DNA from: Hippasteria phrygiana
Taxonomy: Eukaryota; Echinodermata; Asteroidea; Valvatida; Goniasteridae
Length of the DNA: 64,000 nucleotides
Assembly: GCA_037893225.1 (NCBI GenBank)
Contig: JAZGUH010000363.1
Span: forward strand, 2,170,001 to 2,234,000
Direction: 5' to 3'
Shown: piece by piece, positions 1-10,790 of the stretch
How positions within the stretch are numbered: position 1 is the first letter of the stretch
Layout of the letters: every line of letters begins with the position of its first letter
The notes under the pieces: generated by a model
Told to the model about the DNA's origin: nothing
The model's database searches: none
The model's input: the letters and a program-made list of their open reading frames with translations, nothing else
Program-made: the position numbers and the translations under genes

Positions 1-291
1 ACCTCGGCCAACCCCGGGGCGAGCTCGCCCTGTGGTTGGGCATGAGCTTTTCACACAAGTTTGTATTTCATTGACCCCCAGATGGCCAGTAAATTCCTAA
101 CTTCCTCCTCGCTGAAAATAATTCCTGAGATTCCGGGAACACAATGACCAACACAATAATGGCGCTGCGCTTTCGGCCAAGCTGTATACAATTAACAATA
201 GCGCGCGCTTTGACAGGACCTTTGGAATTCTTTTGTCGAGACCACCACCTGTTTCTCAACCAGGGTTGTACGAAACCCCGCACAGGGCGAC
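1..291. other. Unassigned flank, no gene seen
   Basis: No coding signature in either strand. The first 45 bases carry the same GC-rich words (CCCCGGGGCGA, CGCCC) that recur in the small inverted-end repeat at 292-422, so this may be the edge of another copy cut by the window start. Confidence 0.3.
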
Positions 292-422
292 GTTTCACAC
301 TAGCCATTTCGCCCTGGGGCCACCCCTGAGATCGGTCTCGCCCCGGGTTGAAAAACCTCTGGCCTGAAGTAGGGGTGAGTTCGCCCCGGGGCCACCCCTG
401 AGATTTTGTCTAGTGTGAAAAG
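292..422. repeat. Short element with inverted ends TTTCACACTAG
   Basis: The left end reads TTTCACACTAG and the right end CTAGTGTGAAA, its exact reverse complement. Inside, the words GGGGCCACCCCTGAGAT occur twice (about 315 and 379). The element abuts the truncated end of the LINE at about 424, so it either inserted there or marks the breakpoint. MITE-like; no coding capacity. Confidence 0.5.
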
Positions 423-423
423 G

Positions 424-1314
424 CCTAATATTTCCCTTGTCAATATTAGATAGAATAAAATCAGAGACATCAACATTTGTGGTCAAAGTAGAGTGACAGG
501 GTCTGAATCCTGATTGCACATGGGATAAAAGCTCCTGTTCATGCACATGGTTGTAAATCTGGGTGTGTATCGCTTTCTCTCTAAAATTTTAGAGATAACT
601 GGCAAAACTGAGATAGGTCGATAATTATAATTTTAATAATTATTAATAATTTGGGAGGCTAATCATCCTTACTCGCAGCTGGGATGCTGAATTGCGAAGG
701 ACGCGGCTACAACGTGGTCGAGTCGCTGGCACGTAAAGGCGCCTCTTGCAGCCGGCCTACATCACCCACATATGCCCACGGAGCACAGCCAGAGATCAAA
801 AGTGTTTGATTTTTCCGGAGGGAGGAAAGCCGGAGGACCCGGAGAAAAACCCTCGTGGCAATGGAGAGAACTAACGCACAACTATACTCACATATGGTCC
901 GAGCCGGGAATCGAACCCGGGCCACATTGGTGAGAGGCGAGCGCTTTACGCACAAGCCACCCATTATTAGCCAGCTGATTATTACGATCAGTTTTACTTT
1001 CTTTCTTGTAAACCGGATGAATATTAGCCATTTTCCATTCTTTAGGTTTAATAGACTGATCAATGGTAAGATTAATAATATGAGTGATGGGTTTCAAAAT
1101 CTGGTTAGCCCCAACTTTAAGTAGTAGAACTAAGTTTGTCAATGCCTGAGGTATTCCCAATTTTTAACCCAGACAATTCACGGCGAACAAAACCTTCATC
1201 CACATGGTCAAAGTGCATACAATCCCATTGGAATTGAATGGGTACCAGACAGGGTACCTGATAATTGAATTTTTCTCCAAAAATGTTACCAATCCCAGCT
1301 AAGAAGTCATTCAA
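424..1314 (-). pseudogene. LINE reverse transcriptase, N-terminal blocks only, split by a SINE
   Basis: Reverse strand. 1314-978 encodes the GIDKL block and the block ending KMANIHPVYKKESKTDRNN. After a 350-bp SINE the reading continues at 627 with YRPISVLPVISKILE, then HVQSGFRPCHST and ILSNIDKGN. These are the fingers-side blocks of LINE RT. The blocks with the catalytic Asp residues are absent because the copy ends at about 424. Confidence 0.75.
628..977 (-). mobile_element. tRNA-derived SINE inserted in the LINE
   Basis: On the reverse strand a tRNA-like head carries a B box (GGTTCGATTCC, 907-917) and an A-box-like stretch (TGGCTTGTGCG, 949-959). The body contains a GTTTTTCTCCGGGTCCTCCGG-like stretch and the tail is AT-rich (ATTATTAAAATTATAAT). 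The LINE frame reads D-R-N-N before it and Y-R-P-I-S after it, so insertion fell inside one RT motif and TAATAAT-like words flank both sides. The body resembles widespread invertebrate tRNA-SINEs, possibly the MetaSINE group, but I cannot confirm the family. Confidence 0.8.
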
Positions 1315-1365
1315 AATATTAGCAATTGCTTGGGGATCTTTAATAAGACCACTGTCAGTACTTAA

Positions 1366-1830
1366 TTAAGTGACTGATTCCTTGGTCTTGTTCGGGAGGA
1401 CAGATTTGATGATTTTCCACAATGTTTTACCCTCATGTTTATTTTCTTGAATCATGTTTGTATAATAGTCTCTTTTAGTCTGAGCAATGACATTATTAGT
1501 TATATTTCTGAGATTAGGATAAGTCACCCAATCATCCACAAGATTAGTTCTTTGGGCAATAGACTTAAAGTAATCTCTATCTTTAGATAAGGCAAGAATT
1601 TCATCATAATACCATGGTGGTAAGTGACCTTTGATCCTGACTGAGACAAAGGGAGAATGCTTATCAGAAATGGCAACAAATATATTTTTTAAAAGATGCC
1701 ACGCCCGTTCAGGATCAGTGGTTGTCATGAGGTCTTCCCAATTGTCTACAGCGAGGTCACGTTGAAACTGATTAACTGATCAAATATACGGTATATGTTC
1801 TGATTTTCAAGACTTTGGGAGCCTTCTTTG
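1366..1830 (-). pseudogene. LINE linker between endonuclease and RT
   Basis: Reverse strand. The text resumes beyond the 1846-2321 insertion with APKVLKIRTY, then FQRDLAVDNWEDL, then a long open stretch with PPWYYDEI and RDYFKSIAQRT. This spacing and composition (WYxDEI, basic heptads) match the region between endonuclease and RT in CR1/L2 LINEs. It has no catalytic role of its own. Confidence 0.65.
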
Positions 1831-1845
1831 GCCTCAAAGCCTTAA

Positions 1846-2321
1846 AGGTAGTGTACATGATTGGTCATTGTTGCAATTTTCAGAAATGGGCGGATTTCGG
1901 GGTCAGTATTTCATAGGAAATATCGTTCCACTGACCTGTTTAAAGTTTTGCGTTGTTGGATGGCGAAAAACGAGAGAAAAACGGCGCTCGTTTTCAACCA
2001 TCGGGCGGATGATACTTGGCCTTTAGTCAAGGCGCGCGTGGCTATGTGACGCGCCCCGAATGCCAGCATGTCCGGGGCGCGCCATTCGTCCGGGTAGCCA
2101 CGCGTGCCTTGACTAAAGGCTACAGGGCAGTTTTCCAACGATTTCCAGCCGGAAATCATTGGAAAACGATATAAATTTCCACTTTTCTTGACAACGACAG
2201 CACACCTGGTGCCATCATTTCACAGGATGATTGAGACTACTATTAACTTACAGTCTAGTAAGGAATTTCGTAATAATTCAGTAAAAACAAAATGGAGGAT
2301 TACCAATCGTGTACACTACCT
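1846..2321. mobile_element. TTAA-flanked palindromic element, copy 1
   Basis: Ends are AGGTAGTGTACATGATTGG and its near-complement. Flanks are TTAA (1842-1845) and TTAC (2322-2325), a four-base duplication with one change. The centre is a GC-rich inverted repeat built on TTTAGTCAAGGCGCGCGTGG. It interrupts the LINE exactly after the endonuclease SDHNLVYV motif. No transposase; a non-autonomous element of a TTAA-targeting family. A second copy lies in reverse orientation at 54393-54834. Confidence 0.8.
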
Positions 2322-2334
2322 TTACCTGAAACAT

Positions 2335-2960
2335 AAACCAAGTTGTGATCACTCAAGCCAATAGATATGTTCCCAACCTTACTCTTATTGGAGACTTAAA
2401 CCAGATCAATACAGGTACATGTAGAATTAGCTTCGGTTATCCAAGTGGGGATTCAACCATACCACTGAAGCTGCTGGCAGATCCGTTTTATAATCCTAGC
2501 TGATTTAGGCACAAAAGTCACCGGTGACAACAATATCACGATTACAAAATTGATCTGCAATATATAAAAATGTTCCTCAAGGGTCAGATATATATAATCA
2601 GCTGAAGCTGATGGTGGTCTATAAATGGAACCCAGCAGAATAGGTTTAGTCTTTGGTAGGTGAATTTCAGGCCAGGTCGATTCGATTAAGTTACTGTATA
2701 GTAATTCACTTCTGGGAATGATGTGCAGTTTGTCCAAGACAAAAATGGCCACTCCTCCACCATGTCTGTTTCTTTCCTTGCAAAGCAGTTTATAGCCATT
2801 GATTATGACTTTATCCGAGGTGATTGCAGATGAAAGTCTGGTCTCGTTCAAACACAATACATGTACATCCATAGAATTACGAAGATTAAAGCTCCATTCG
2901 AAGAGAATCAATGTTGGCCACGAGTAAAACAATATTCAAATGGGCGATGATCATCCCCTT
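2335..2960 (-). pseudogene. LINE APE-type endonuclease domain
   Basis: Reverse strand. The stretch LRNSMDVHVLCLNETRL carries the LxETR motif of exonuclease-endonuclease-phosphatase domains. A HGGGVAIF stretch follows and the domain ends with the SDHNLVYV motif at about 2350-2330, directly before a later transposon insertion. In the family this domain nicks target DNA to prime reverse transcription. A frameshift near 2530-2450 precedes the SDH motif, so the domain is not continuous. Confidence 0.75.
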
Positions 2961-2965
2961 TCTCC

Positions 2966-3645
2966 TCAGTTCATCAAATGAACAGAAGCCCTGACTCGAA
3001 GTAGCCGCACTACGGGGATTATAAACAACATCATCATGCGGAATGGGTCTCCGAACACGGGCAGACATGGTAGGGCTGTGTTCAGGAGATGAAACATTGG
3101 AATAAGACGCCGTTGTAAACGAAGAGTTGAAATATGGTAGGTTTGCAAGATAACAGATGTTGCAAAACCAAGAGTCAGATGTATTGCAAAGTTGATCGTA
3201 GGTTGCAGTATCCATACCCATACACTTAGTATGGAACCAGAGTTCACAAGAATCGCACAAGACACCCTTCTGGTTGCATTTCACCGGTCTGTTAACCTAT
3301 ACCACATGGATATTTATATGCAGGCCCAGGATTGAGGGCGATATCTCCCGACAAGAAAAGCGCTGCCAGTATATTCCTTGTTACATCAGCAGGGAAGGGG
3401 GTTAACGATAGACGCCATCTTGAATCAATCGCACATGTTAACTCTATGCAGGTCCCTTGATTATTTTTCGTGTGCACAGATGTGAGAAAATCCTCAACAC
3501 CAACCATCAGATAAAGATTTGGTGTACATTGGCAGGCTGTCAATATCGTTGATATAAAAGTCAAACAATGGATGGCTACTGACACAGTCCAGCAAGTCCG
3601 GCCGCCATCTTGAGTGTGATTTAACACGGTTGACAATATTAACAA
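2966..3645 (-). pseudogene. LINE N-terminal part: 2A-like leader and PHD-type finger
   Basis: Reverse strand. A leader ends in SGDIALNPGP at 3322-3348, the place where CR1-type elements carry a 2A-like ribosome-skipping motif (consensus D-V/I-E-x-N-P-G-P); here the Glu is Ala. After a frameshift near 3290 comes a Cys/His-rich stretch (CDSCELWFHTKC, then WFCNIC) that fits a PHD-type finger, usual just before the endonuclease in these elements. A second shift near 2890 separates it from the endonuclease frame. Confidence 0.65.
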
Positions 3646-3649
3646 CTAG

Positions 3650-3745
3650 CGCCGGTACGGTATTCCGAAGGACGCAGGTTCGAATCCCACTCCTGCCAGT
3701 TTTCTTTGTTCACTTTGAAAGCTAGAATTCCACACAAATATAGTT
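3650..3745 (+). repeat. tRNA-like repeat fragment
   Basis: Contains GGTTCGAATCC (B-box-like) preceded by GCCGGTACGGTATTCC and followed by TTTTCTTTGTTCACTTTGAAA. The same head and the same tail words occur in the foldback element at 57322-57652, so this is a partial copy of that family. Only half the tRNA-like fold is present; not a tRNA gene. Confidence 0.55.
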
Positions 3746-4421
3746 AGGAACTCACTCAGGCAGAAATCATTTCAGCAGAGACGACTTCTGATTTTTTAAA
3801 AGCAAGATAATGCAGTAAAAACAGATGGCGATTAAAACAAAGATGATAAAAACGATTTAAAAACAAGACGACAGATGTCGCGCCCCAAGTGTCTTCGAAA
3901 GCGAGCCCCGCCCAGTATGCAATGATTGGTTGTTCACATGGCGACACAACATGAATATTTTTTGTTTTGTGGGGATGCACAGAGAGTCCAGGGATGAGAT
4001 TCTCAGAAAATAAAGTTTGAAATTTGTGAGCGCGTAAGCCCTTTATGGCGCGGGGCCAGGGCCCCATTAGATTTCGGGTAGTGGTGCAATCTAAGGCTCT
4101 CATGGACACTTTTTAGAACAAAAATATTTACAAAATTGTACCCCCGAAAATAGTGGTAGGATTCTACATGTACATTCCTTCCTAAGCAAATATGTGCAGC
4201 ACTTTATCCGTCAGTCCGTCTCTGCTCGCAAAAAAATGTTGGGAACAAAAATGTTCCAGAATAAAATTACGTTTTGTCAAGAGTTTTGACTTGATTAAAT
4301 TTGTACTTTTTACCATAATTTTATAAAATGGCTGTCCATTTTGCTTATCACGTATACTGCGCTAACGATCATGTTCATTGCCTCACACGATCAACATGCC
4401 CCGATTCAGCGCGCAATGTAT
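3746..4421. other. Intergenic stretch, nothing recognised
   Basis: A reverse-strand open frame of about 117 codons at 3756-4109 has no recognisable motif or compositional support. The rest is AT-rich with no inverted ends that I could find. Confidence 0.3.
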
Positions 4422-4967
4422 TGTGATGATTTACCAACTGCAAGTTGTATTAAGTTAACATGAACTGTATGATGACATTTCTTTAATGCTAAATCACTCA
4501 GACTAGAATAGAAGAATCTCATTGGCCAGTACTGTACTGTTAGTAGGCATGTACAAAGATCACCCATGCAGTAATGCTCTATTGTGATTGTTGATGATGA
4601 GTCTAATGCATGTTTCTAATGATGGACATAGATTTGTGTCAGGCAGGACTGAATAAAACCCACTTCTTCTTTGCTTTGATTCAAAACATGTAGAGAGGTG
4701 GGACCAGTAAGAAGTCAAAGTCAGTTTCCCGGGTCCAATTATTTGTTGTCTCAGGGGTGTGATCCACTCGACGTCAGTGTGATCCACTTGAATCCACCCA
4801 ATCCACTCAATCCACCCATCCCCTAAATAAATACACCGGCTTAGCCTGTTCGCCACTTCTGTGTGGACGCTGGAAGTCTGATGTCACTGAGTGGCCTACA
4901 ACCGCAGGTGCTGATCGCCATCTAGACCCGACTAGGGTAGGGAGGCTGATTGGCGATGCACATTACA
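4422..4967 (+). repeat. 5' LTR of Gypsy B
   Basis: Starts TGTGATGATT and ends ATTACA immediately before the primer site. Matches the 3' LTR (17009-17045 plus 22449-23011). It contains GAATAAAACCC, a poly(A)-signal-like word, but lacks the segment with TATAAAAG that the 3' copy keeps at about 22673, so its promoter is probably damaged. Confidence 0.8.
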
Positions 4968-4968
4968 T

Positions 4969-4986
4969 TGGTGGCAGCGGTGGGAT
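4969..4986 (+). promoter_or_regulatory. Primer-binding site, tRNA-Leu type
   Basis: TGGTGGCAGCGGTGGGAT lies one base after the 5' LTR. It is complementary to the CCA-tailed 3' end of animal tRNA-Leu whose acceptor end reads CCGCTGCCACCA. This fits priming of minus-strand DNA in element B. Confidence 0.75.
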
Positions 4987-5364
4987 CCACGGAGGGTGAC
5001 ATAGCAGATAGGGATCCACAAGGTGTAATGTTTACGTTTCTATTTATAGTGCATTCACATATTCATCTTTTACTGCATGTGATCTAGCTTACTGTATGCA
5101 TATGACCCTTGACCTATTGAATGGCATTCTATAATACATGTACACACGAGGCATTGTTCTACACATTACTAGCTCTGTTTCTGCTTGTATTATTTCCAGT
5201 CTTACTGGTCAGTAACAGACATTATATTGGCGACACATGATAAAGTGAACTTTATTCGCAATAATAAGTGTGTATATTTGCTGATAATCATCGGATACCG
5301 ATGATATTCATCGATTTTTGCCGCTGATTTTCACGTTGTCAAACCTGCATATGAACTGTTCGGC

Positions 5365-6206
5365 ATGGCGCAGTATAGCATACCAGCACCATCACCACTC
5401 GATCTCAATGATCGAAACCTCCATCAGAGTTGCACAAAGTTCCTCCAGCGATTTCAGAACTTTGAAATCGCCACCGGAGGAGTACATCAAAAGGACGACA
5501 CCGTTCGTGTCGTCACGTTCCTGTCTGTCATCGGCCAGCCAGCCGTCGATACATACAACACGTTTGTGTGGTCGGACGAAAGCGATGCCAAGAACTATGA
5601 CAGTGTAGTAGAGAAATTCGCCAAGTTTTACCATGGGAAAAAGAACACTACCTACGAACGATACGTCTTCAACTGCAGAATCCAGAGAGAAGGAGAAACA
5701 GTTGATGCGTTTATCACAGCACTGAAAACACTGGCTGATACCTGCGAGTTTGGTGAGTTGAAAGACAGTTTGATTCGAGATCGTATCATACTAGGCATCA
5801 GAGATACTGACCTTAAACAGTGCTTACTTCGTGACCCTGAACTTACAATCGACAAAGCAGTGTTACTAATACGAGCTGCAACAGAGCTGCAGAGCAGCTT
5901 CAGTCCATGAACACAGGTGTCAATCAGTCTCAGTCCCAAGTCAGTGCAGTTCGCAGACAAACTAGGAACCACAAGCGGCAACCCAGACAACAACGCCTCA
6001 ACCAATCACACCCCCACCATGCAGAAAAACCATCTCGAGCTTCCAACACGTCCAAGATGTGTTATAACTGTGGTGTACAACACCCACACTTGGGCACATG
6101 TCCGGCACACAGCAGAACGTGTGATAGTTGCAAGAAAAAAAATGTTTGCTTCTGTGTGCCGATCGAAGAAAACGCATGGGGTGCACTTAGTTCAAGATGC
6201 CACTAG
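5365..6206 (+). pseudogene. gag: Gag of Gypsy A, frameshifted
   Basis: From ATG 5365 an open stretch of 181 codons gives a capsid-like region (VVEKFAKFYHGKKNTTYERY, then DAFITALKTLADTCEFG) and stops at 5908. The reading continues one frame over from 5907 into a basic linker and Cys-rich knuckles CYNCGVQHPHLGTC and TCDSCKK at about 6060-6150. The second knuckle runs into an A8 run where the frame breaks again toward pol. Gag would package RNA; this copy is broken. Confidence 0.75.
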
Positions 6207-6239
6207 CCAGAACGACACTCCATGTACATCCGATGATGA

Positions 6240-9150
6240 ATACGCCTTCGTTGTCAACCGTCCTAACAGAAAACAACCACGAGTTGACATCATCATTGAA
6301 GGACAAAGCACATGCGCCCTCATTGACACCGGTGCATCCGTCAATGTCATGAGTGAAAGCACACTACGCTGTCTCCCTTATCAGCAACCCTTGCAGCCAT
6401 GTAATACAAAAAATTATGCCTACACTGCAAGTACGCCACTTCCTGTCATAGGCAAAGTAAACGTGACAGTCGTGTACAAGGACAACTCCATCAACTGCGA
6501 GTTCCATGTTCTCGAGGGACATGGTGACACTCTTCTAAGCTTCCAGACTGCATCGTCACTCAACATTGTGCAGATAACATACAATCTCGATGCAGAATCA
6601 CCGCCAGTTGATGACATCGTAGTTCAGTACACCGACAGATTTGAAGGGATTGGAAAGTTGGCTGACGTAAAGTGCAAACTTCATGTTGACAAATCCGTCA
6701 CACCCGTGGCTCAACCGCATCGAAGGATTCCCTTCCATGTTCGTCAAAAAGTGGAGGATGAACTGAAACGCCTTCAATCACTTGATATCGTCGAACCAGT
6801 CAACGATAATCCAACTCCGTGGATATCGCCAATACGTGTGGTGCCAAAGCCAAAAGACCCAAATGCAATACGCCTCTTTATCGACATGCATGCCATCAAC
6901 CATGCTATCGAGCGGGAACAGCATGTGACACCAACTTTTGATGACATCATCGTCAAGCTGAACGGAGCTCAGGTATTCTCCAAACTTGACCTCAACAGCG
7001 GATATCATCAAATCGAACTTGATGAGCACTCGCGTTACCTCACCACATTCTCAATGCATGTTGGTCTTTACCAGTTCAAGAACCTCATCCAATCTGCATT
7101 GGCTGGTCTGCCTGGTGTCCTGAACATAAGTGATGGCATACTTGTGTACGGGAAGACCACCAGTGAGCACAGAGACAACTTAGCTCGTTGTCAACAACGC
7201 CTCAGGGATAAAAACCTGACACTCAACAAGGCCAAATGCGTGGAATTCTTTGGTCATGTTTTCTCAGCGGATGGTGTTTCACCTAGCCCCACTAAAGTGA
7301 GAGCGCTCGCTGAAGCCACGCCTCCAATCAACAAAGAGGAGCTTCGTAGCTTTCTGGGTTTAGCTACCTACTGTGCTCGCTTCATACCCTGACTAGCTAT
7401 GATCTCTGAACCACTTCGTGCGCTTACCAAGGAATCTACTCCATGGACATGGGGAAAACAACAACAAGAGGCCATGGACAAAATCAAACAGTCCATTTAC
7501 CGATCACTGCAAACTTGCATACTTCAATCCTGACAATCGCACAGAGATTGTTGTTGATGCAAGTCCCATTGGACTTTGCGCACTACTCGTCCAACACGAC
7601 TCAACTGGTAACTCCGCCATTGTTGCAGTAGCTAGCCGATCACTCACAACAGTTGAACAACGCTACTCACAGACAGAGAGAGAGAAGCCCTTGCAGTCAC
7701 ATGGGGCATTCTCCATTTCCACCTGTATTTGTTCGGTAACACATTTGCTGTAACAACCGACCACAAGCCTCTTCTGCCAATGTTCAACCACAGCTACTCC
7801 AATCCACCTGCCAGAATCGAGAGATGGTTGCTGAAACTGCAGGCCTATAGCTTCAAAGTTCACTACAAGCCAGGCAAGTCAAACCCTGCCGACTATCTCT
7901 CTCGACACCCATGCTCGACAACTCGGCAGTTGGAGCCAAATGCAGAAGAGCACATCAACTTTATCATCGACAATGCGGTCCCAAAATCGCTAACTGTATC
8001 AGAAATATAGGACGCAACAAGGAATTACCGTATCCTCCAGCTTGCTATCAATGCCACAAAAACCAACTCATGGAACCAGATCATCAAGAAAGCAGACAAA
8101 AGTCTAAAATCTGAACTAACCAGCATATTCCATGTTCGCCATGAGCTCAGTGTAAGCAGCAATATGACATTCAACTTCGTGATCATCGCATTGTCATCCC
8201 AACTACGCTTCAGAAACGCGTAATTGACATTGCCCACGAAGGTCACCAAGGAATGGTCAAAACCAAACAACTTCTCCGGCAGAAATTTTGGTTCCCTGGA
8301 CTGGACACACTAGTCGAAAACACCGTAGCTAAATGTCTGCCATGCCAAGCGTCGACCATGGAAAAAGCCACAAGTGAACTGCTTCGCATGTCAGATCTAC
8401 CTGATGCACCTTGGTCACATCTCGGCATCGACTTCAAAGAACTGCCAACAGGTGACTACCTACTTGTTGTGATTGACGACTACAGTCGTTATCCTGAGAT
8501 CGAAATCACCAGTTCCACTTCTGCGAAAGCCGTCATCCCCAAGCTTGACAGAATCTTTGCAACCTTTGGCTGCCCACAAGTTGTTCGCACAGACATCGGT
8601 TCTCCATTTCAAAGTGCAGAATTTGCAGCATTTGCAAAGTACATCGGTTTTAAGTACCGCAGAGTCACGCCCATCTGGCCACAAGCCAATGGTGAAGTTG
8701 AGAGAATGATGCGAAATCTCAACAAAGTGTATCGCACTGCCAAGGCAGAAAGCCGCTCATGGAAACAAGCGATGTACGCATACTTTACGCAACTACCGAT
8801 CTACTCCTCACAGCACAACTGGAGTCTCACCTGCATCACTACTCTTCACACACTCATTCCTCATTCGCCTACCAGAAACCCACTCAGCCCAAATCAATCC
8901 AATCATTAAAGCGAAGAATGCAACCATGAAGAAACACATGAAGAAATATGCGGACCAGAAGAACGCCATGAGAAAACACAAGCTGAAAGTTGGTGATCGT
9001 GTGCTTGTGAAACAAACTGGTATAATCTCCAACTCCATGACACCATACCAACTTAAGCCATTGACTGTCACGACTATCAAATGATCAATGGTGACAGCTA
9101 CCCGTGATGACAACAGTACCGTTACCAGGAATGCTTCATTCTTCAAACAC
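6240..9150 (+). pseudogene. pol: Pol of Gypsy A: protease, RT, RNase H, integrase, decayed
   Basis: Protease shows CALIDTGASVNVMS (about 6310-6350). RT shows FSKLDLNSGYHQIEL; a small deletion follows, and the active-site block reads NISDGILVYG where the family has SDD, so a catalytic Asp is lost. A stop at 7390 separates RT from RNase H (EIVVDASPIGL, then FAVTTDHKPL at about 7740). Integrase has HEGH...CLPC zinc residues, DFKELP, RTDIGSPF and a PQANGEVERM block at about 8235-8720. Multiple frame breaks; non-functional. Confidence 0.8.
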
Positions 9151-9518
9151 CTGAAGCATTCTCATCAGACAAGATACGTGTCAACACCAGTGACATGAGG
9201 ATCAAGATCGGCAGAGGAACCTGTCTGCCGGGGCTTGACGGATTGGTACAATGTGGAACAAGCAGAGGTTCAGCGGCAAAGACCTACAAGGACAAGCGAT
9301 GTTTTTGCAGAGTTAGGATGGCCCTCGACCCAGCTAGGAATGCAGGTTCCACAGGAAATTCCACACAGTGTATAAAACACCCCACTATCGGAGTATGATG
9401 TGAGGTGTAATCTCCAGCAGCAGATGGGGAAGTCACCTGGACGACATAGGTTTACAGCACCAGTAAGGGTGACTGAAGGAGTAATGTACAGGGCAGCACC
9501 TGCATCAGCCAGTGGAAC

Positions 9519-10617
9519 ATGGAGAGAAGGAACCGGCAGACAAGAAAAGTCTGGCTAACCCACACGGGCAGGATCCACCAAAGACTTCAAAAGGTAATGA
9601 AGGGCCAGGGTGGAGCTAGCAGAGTTCATCGAAAACCAAGTCTAGTTCTAGATCGATTCGCAGGGGATGTGCCATGGAAAGACTACAATGCTGACTTTGA
9701 GTCCTGCACAGTCATCAATTGCTGGTCAGCAGAGGAAAAAGCCTACTTTCTAGCAGCGAGTCTCAAGAGTCAGGCACAGCAAGTACTGGGAGACAGGACT
9801 GCAGGGGGGAGTACTGACGTATGCAGAGCTCACAGCAAGGCTAGATAGATGCTACGGGCCTGGCGAGCAAGCCGAAACGTTCCTAGCCGAGCTGAGGAGC
9901 ATAACAAGAAAAGGTTCTCGAACCACGCGTCTCGCCTGCTTAAATGTTAATCATGTTATCGGCACAATAGCACAATGACCAATTTTACAATTCCAGCCTC
10001 TTTTAGAACTTGACCTCAAATGACCTTTGATCTCAGTACTTGACATTTGACACAATCATCATATAAAGGTTGGAATATTGAATGCATGACCCAAGTTTGA
10101 TTACAATTGGACTTCAACTTTGTTGAAACTTTAACCAAAATGACACATACGGACGGACTACATACTACGTACAGAAATAGTGATTGCATAGTCTCTTTCT
10201 GAACTACGTCGTCTAAAGAAGCTGGCGTATCCTGAACTGCCAAGAGAAAGCAGAGAGCGTCTGGCACGTGAGTATTTGGTGGATGCCATACTCAATGCTG
10301 AGATTCGAGCAGGGATCTTCAGAGCTCATCCCAAGACACTGGATGAGGCAATTATCGCAGCGCTGGAGACCGAGTCTTTTTTGAAAGCTGAGAGGCAAAG
10401 GCAGCGAAACCAGGGTGGTCGACCAGACAGAAATAACAGAATAATGAGGAAGGTGGAGATTGTTACAAGAGACGAGTTTGAAAGGCAAACGCAGGCAATG
10501 TCTGAGCAACTGAGACAGGTGCATCAGATGTTAGCCGGACTAACTGAGAAAATCCGGCAAGACACCCATCCCCCAGAGAAAGCTGACATGGAATGGAAGC
10601 GGCAAAAACTGCCCTGA
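9519..10617 (+). pseudogene. gag: Gag of Gypsy B, interrupted
   Basis: A capsid-like block (WKDYNADFESCTVINCWSAE, AAASLKSQAQQVL class) lies at about 9660-9800. The frame shifts at a G6 run near 9810 and continues TYAELTARLDRCYGPGEQ up to about 9920. A non-gag insertion of about 275 bp follows. The reading resumes at about 10200 with ELRRLKKLAYPELPRESRE and REYLVDAILNAEIRAGIF, then a basic end. Stop at 10615. Confidence 0.7.
9921..10198. repeat. Insertion inside Gypsy B gag
   Basis: AT-rich sequence with the words TTGACCTCAAATGACCTTTGA and ATACGGACGGACTAC splits the gag reading between two adjacent conserved blocks. Similar TGACCTTTGACCTT and GGACGGAC words are typical of dispersed repeats in marine invertebrates. 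No ends or target duplication could be fixed by eye. Confidence 0.45.
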
Positions 10618-10790
10618 ACTCAATACAAGTGCGCAGTCGGGAAATGACTCTGGACCAACCCAGCGGGTCGTGGGAAGGTCGACAGCACCAGACCAATTCC
10701 CAGTGGTAGGAGTGTATGCTCAGAAAAATTGAGGGACGATGCAGAGACCATAAGAGAGCAGATTAGCCTCGTGGAGTTGTCTCTTATGGA

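Larger units (their letters stand above)
424..3660 (-). mobile_element. CR1/L2-like non-LTR retrotransposon (LINE), broken
   Basis: Read on the reverse strand the order is: leader with a 2A-like motif (about 3322), PHD-type zinc finger (about 3280-3130), APE endonuclease (about 2960-2335), linker (about 1830-1366), then the start of reverse transcriptase (1314-978 and 627-424). The catalytic half of RT, the 3' UTR and the tail are missing, so the copy is truncated at about 424. Two later insertions (628-977 and 1846-2321) interrupt it, and the LINE reading resumes on the far side of each. Several frameshifts remain; it cannot be active. Confidence 0.85.
5023..9190 (+). mobile_element. Mag/SURL-like Ty3/Gypsy element A nested in B
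   Basis: Carries its own primer-site-like TGGCGACACATGATAAAG at 5228-5245 after a possible LTR remnant (about 5023-5227), then gag (5365-6206) and pol (about 6240-9150) in the order protease, RT, RNase H, integrase. The gag knuckles (CYNCG...CPAHSRTCDSC) and the ISDxILVYG form of the RT active site are typical of the Mag clade that includes sea-urchin SURL. No matching 3' LTR is visible; the text runs straight into B-type sequence near 9190, so the 3' end has been lost. Confidence 0.65.

Noticed and set aside
3756..4109. 117-codon reverse-strand frame before Gypsy B
   Set aside because: No motif, no homology I can recall, and it is not continued by splicing.
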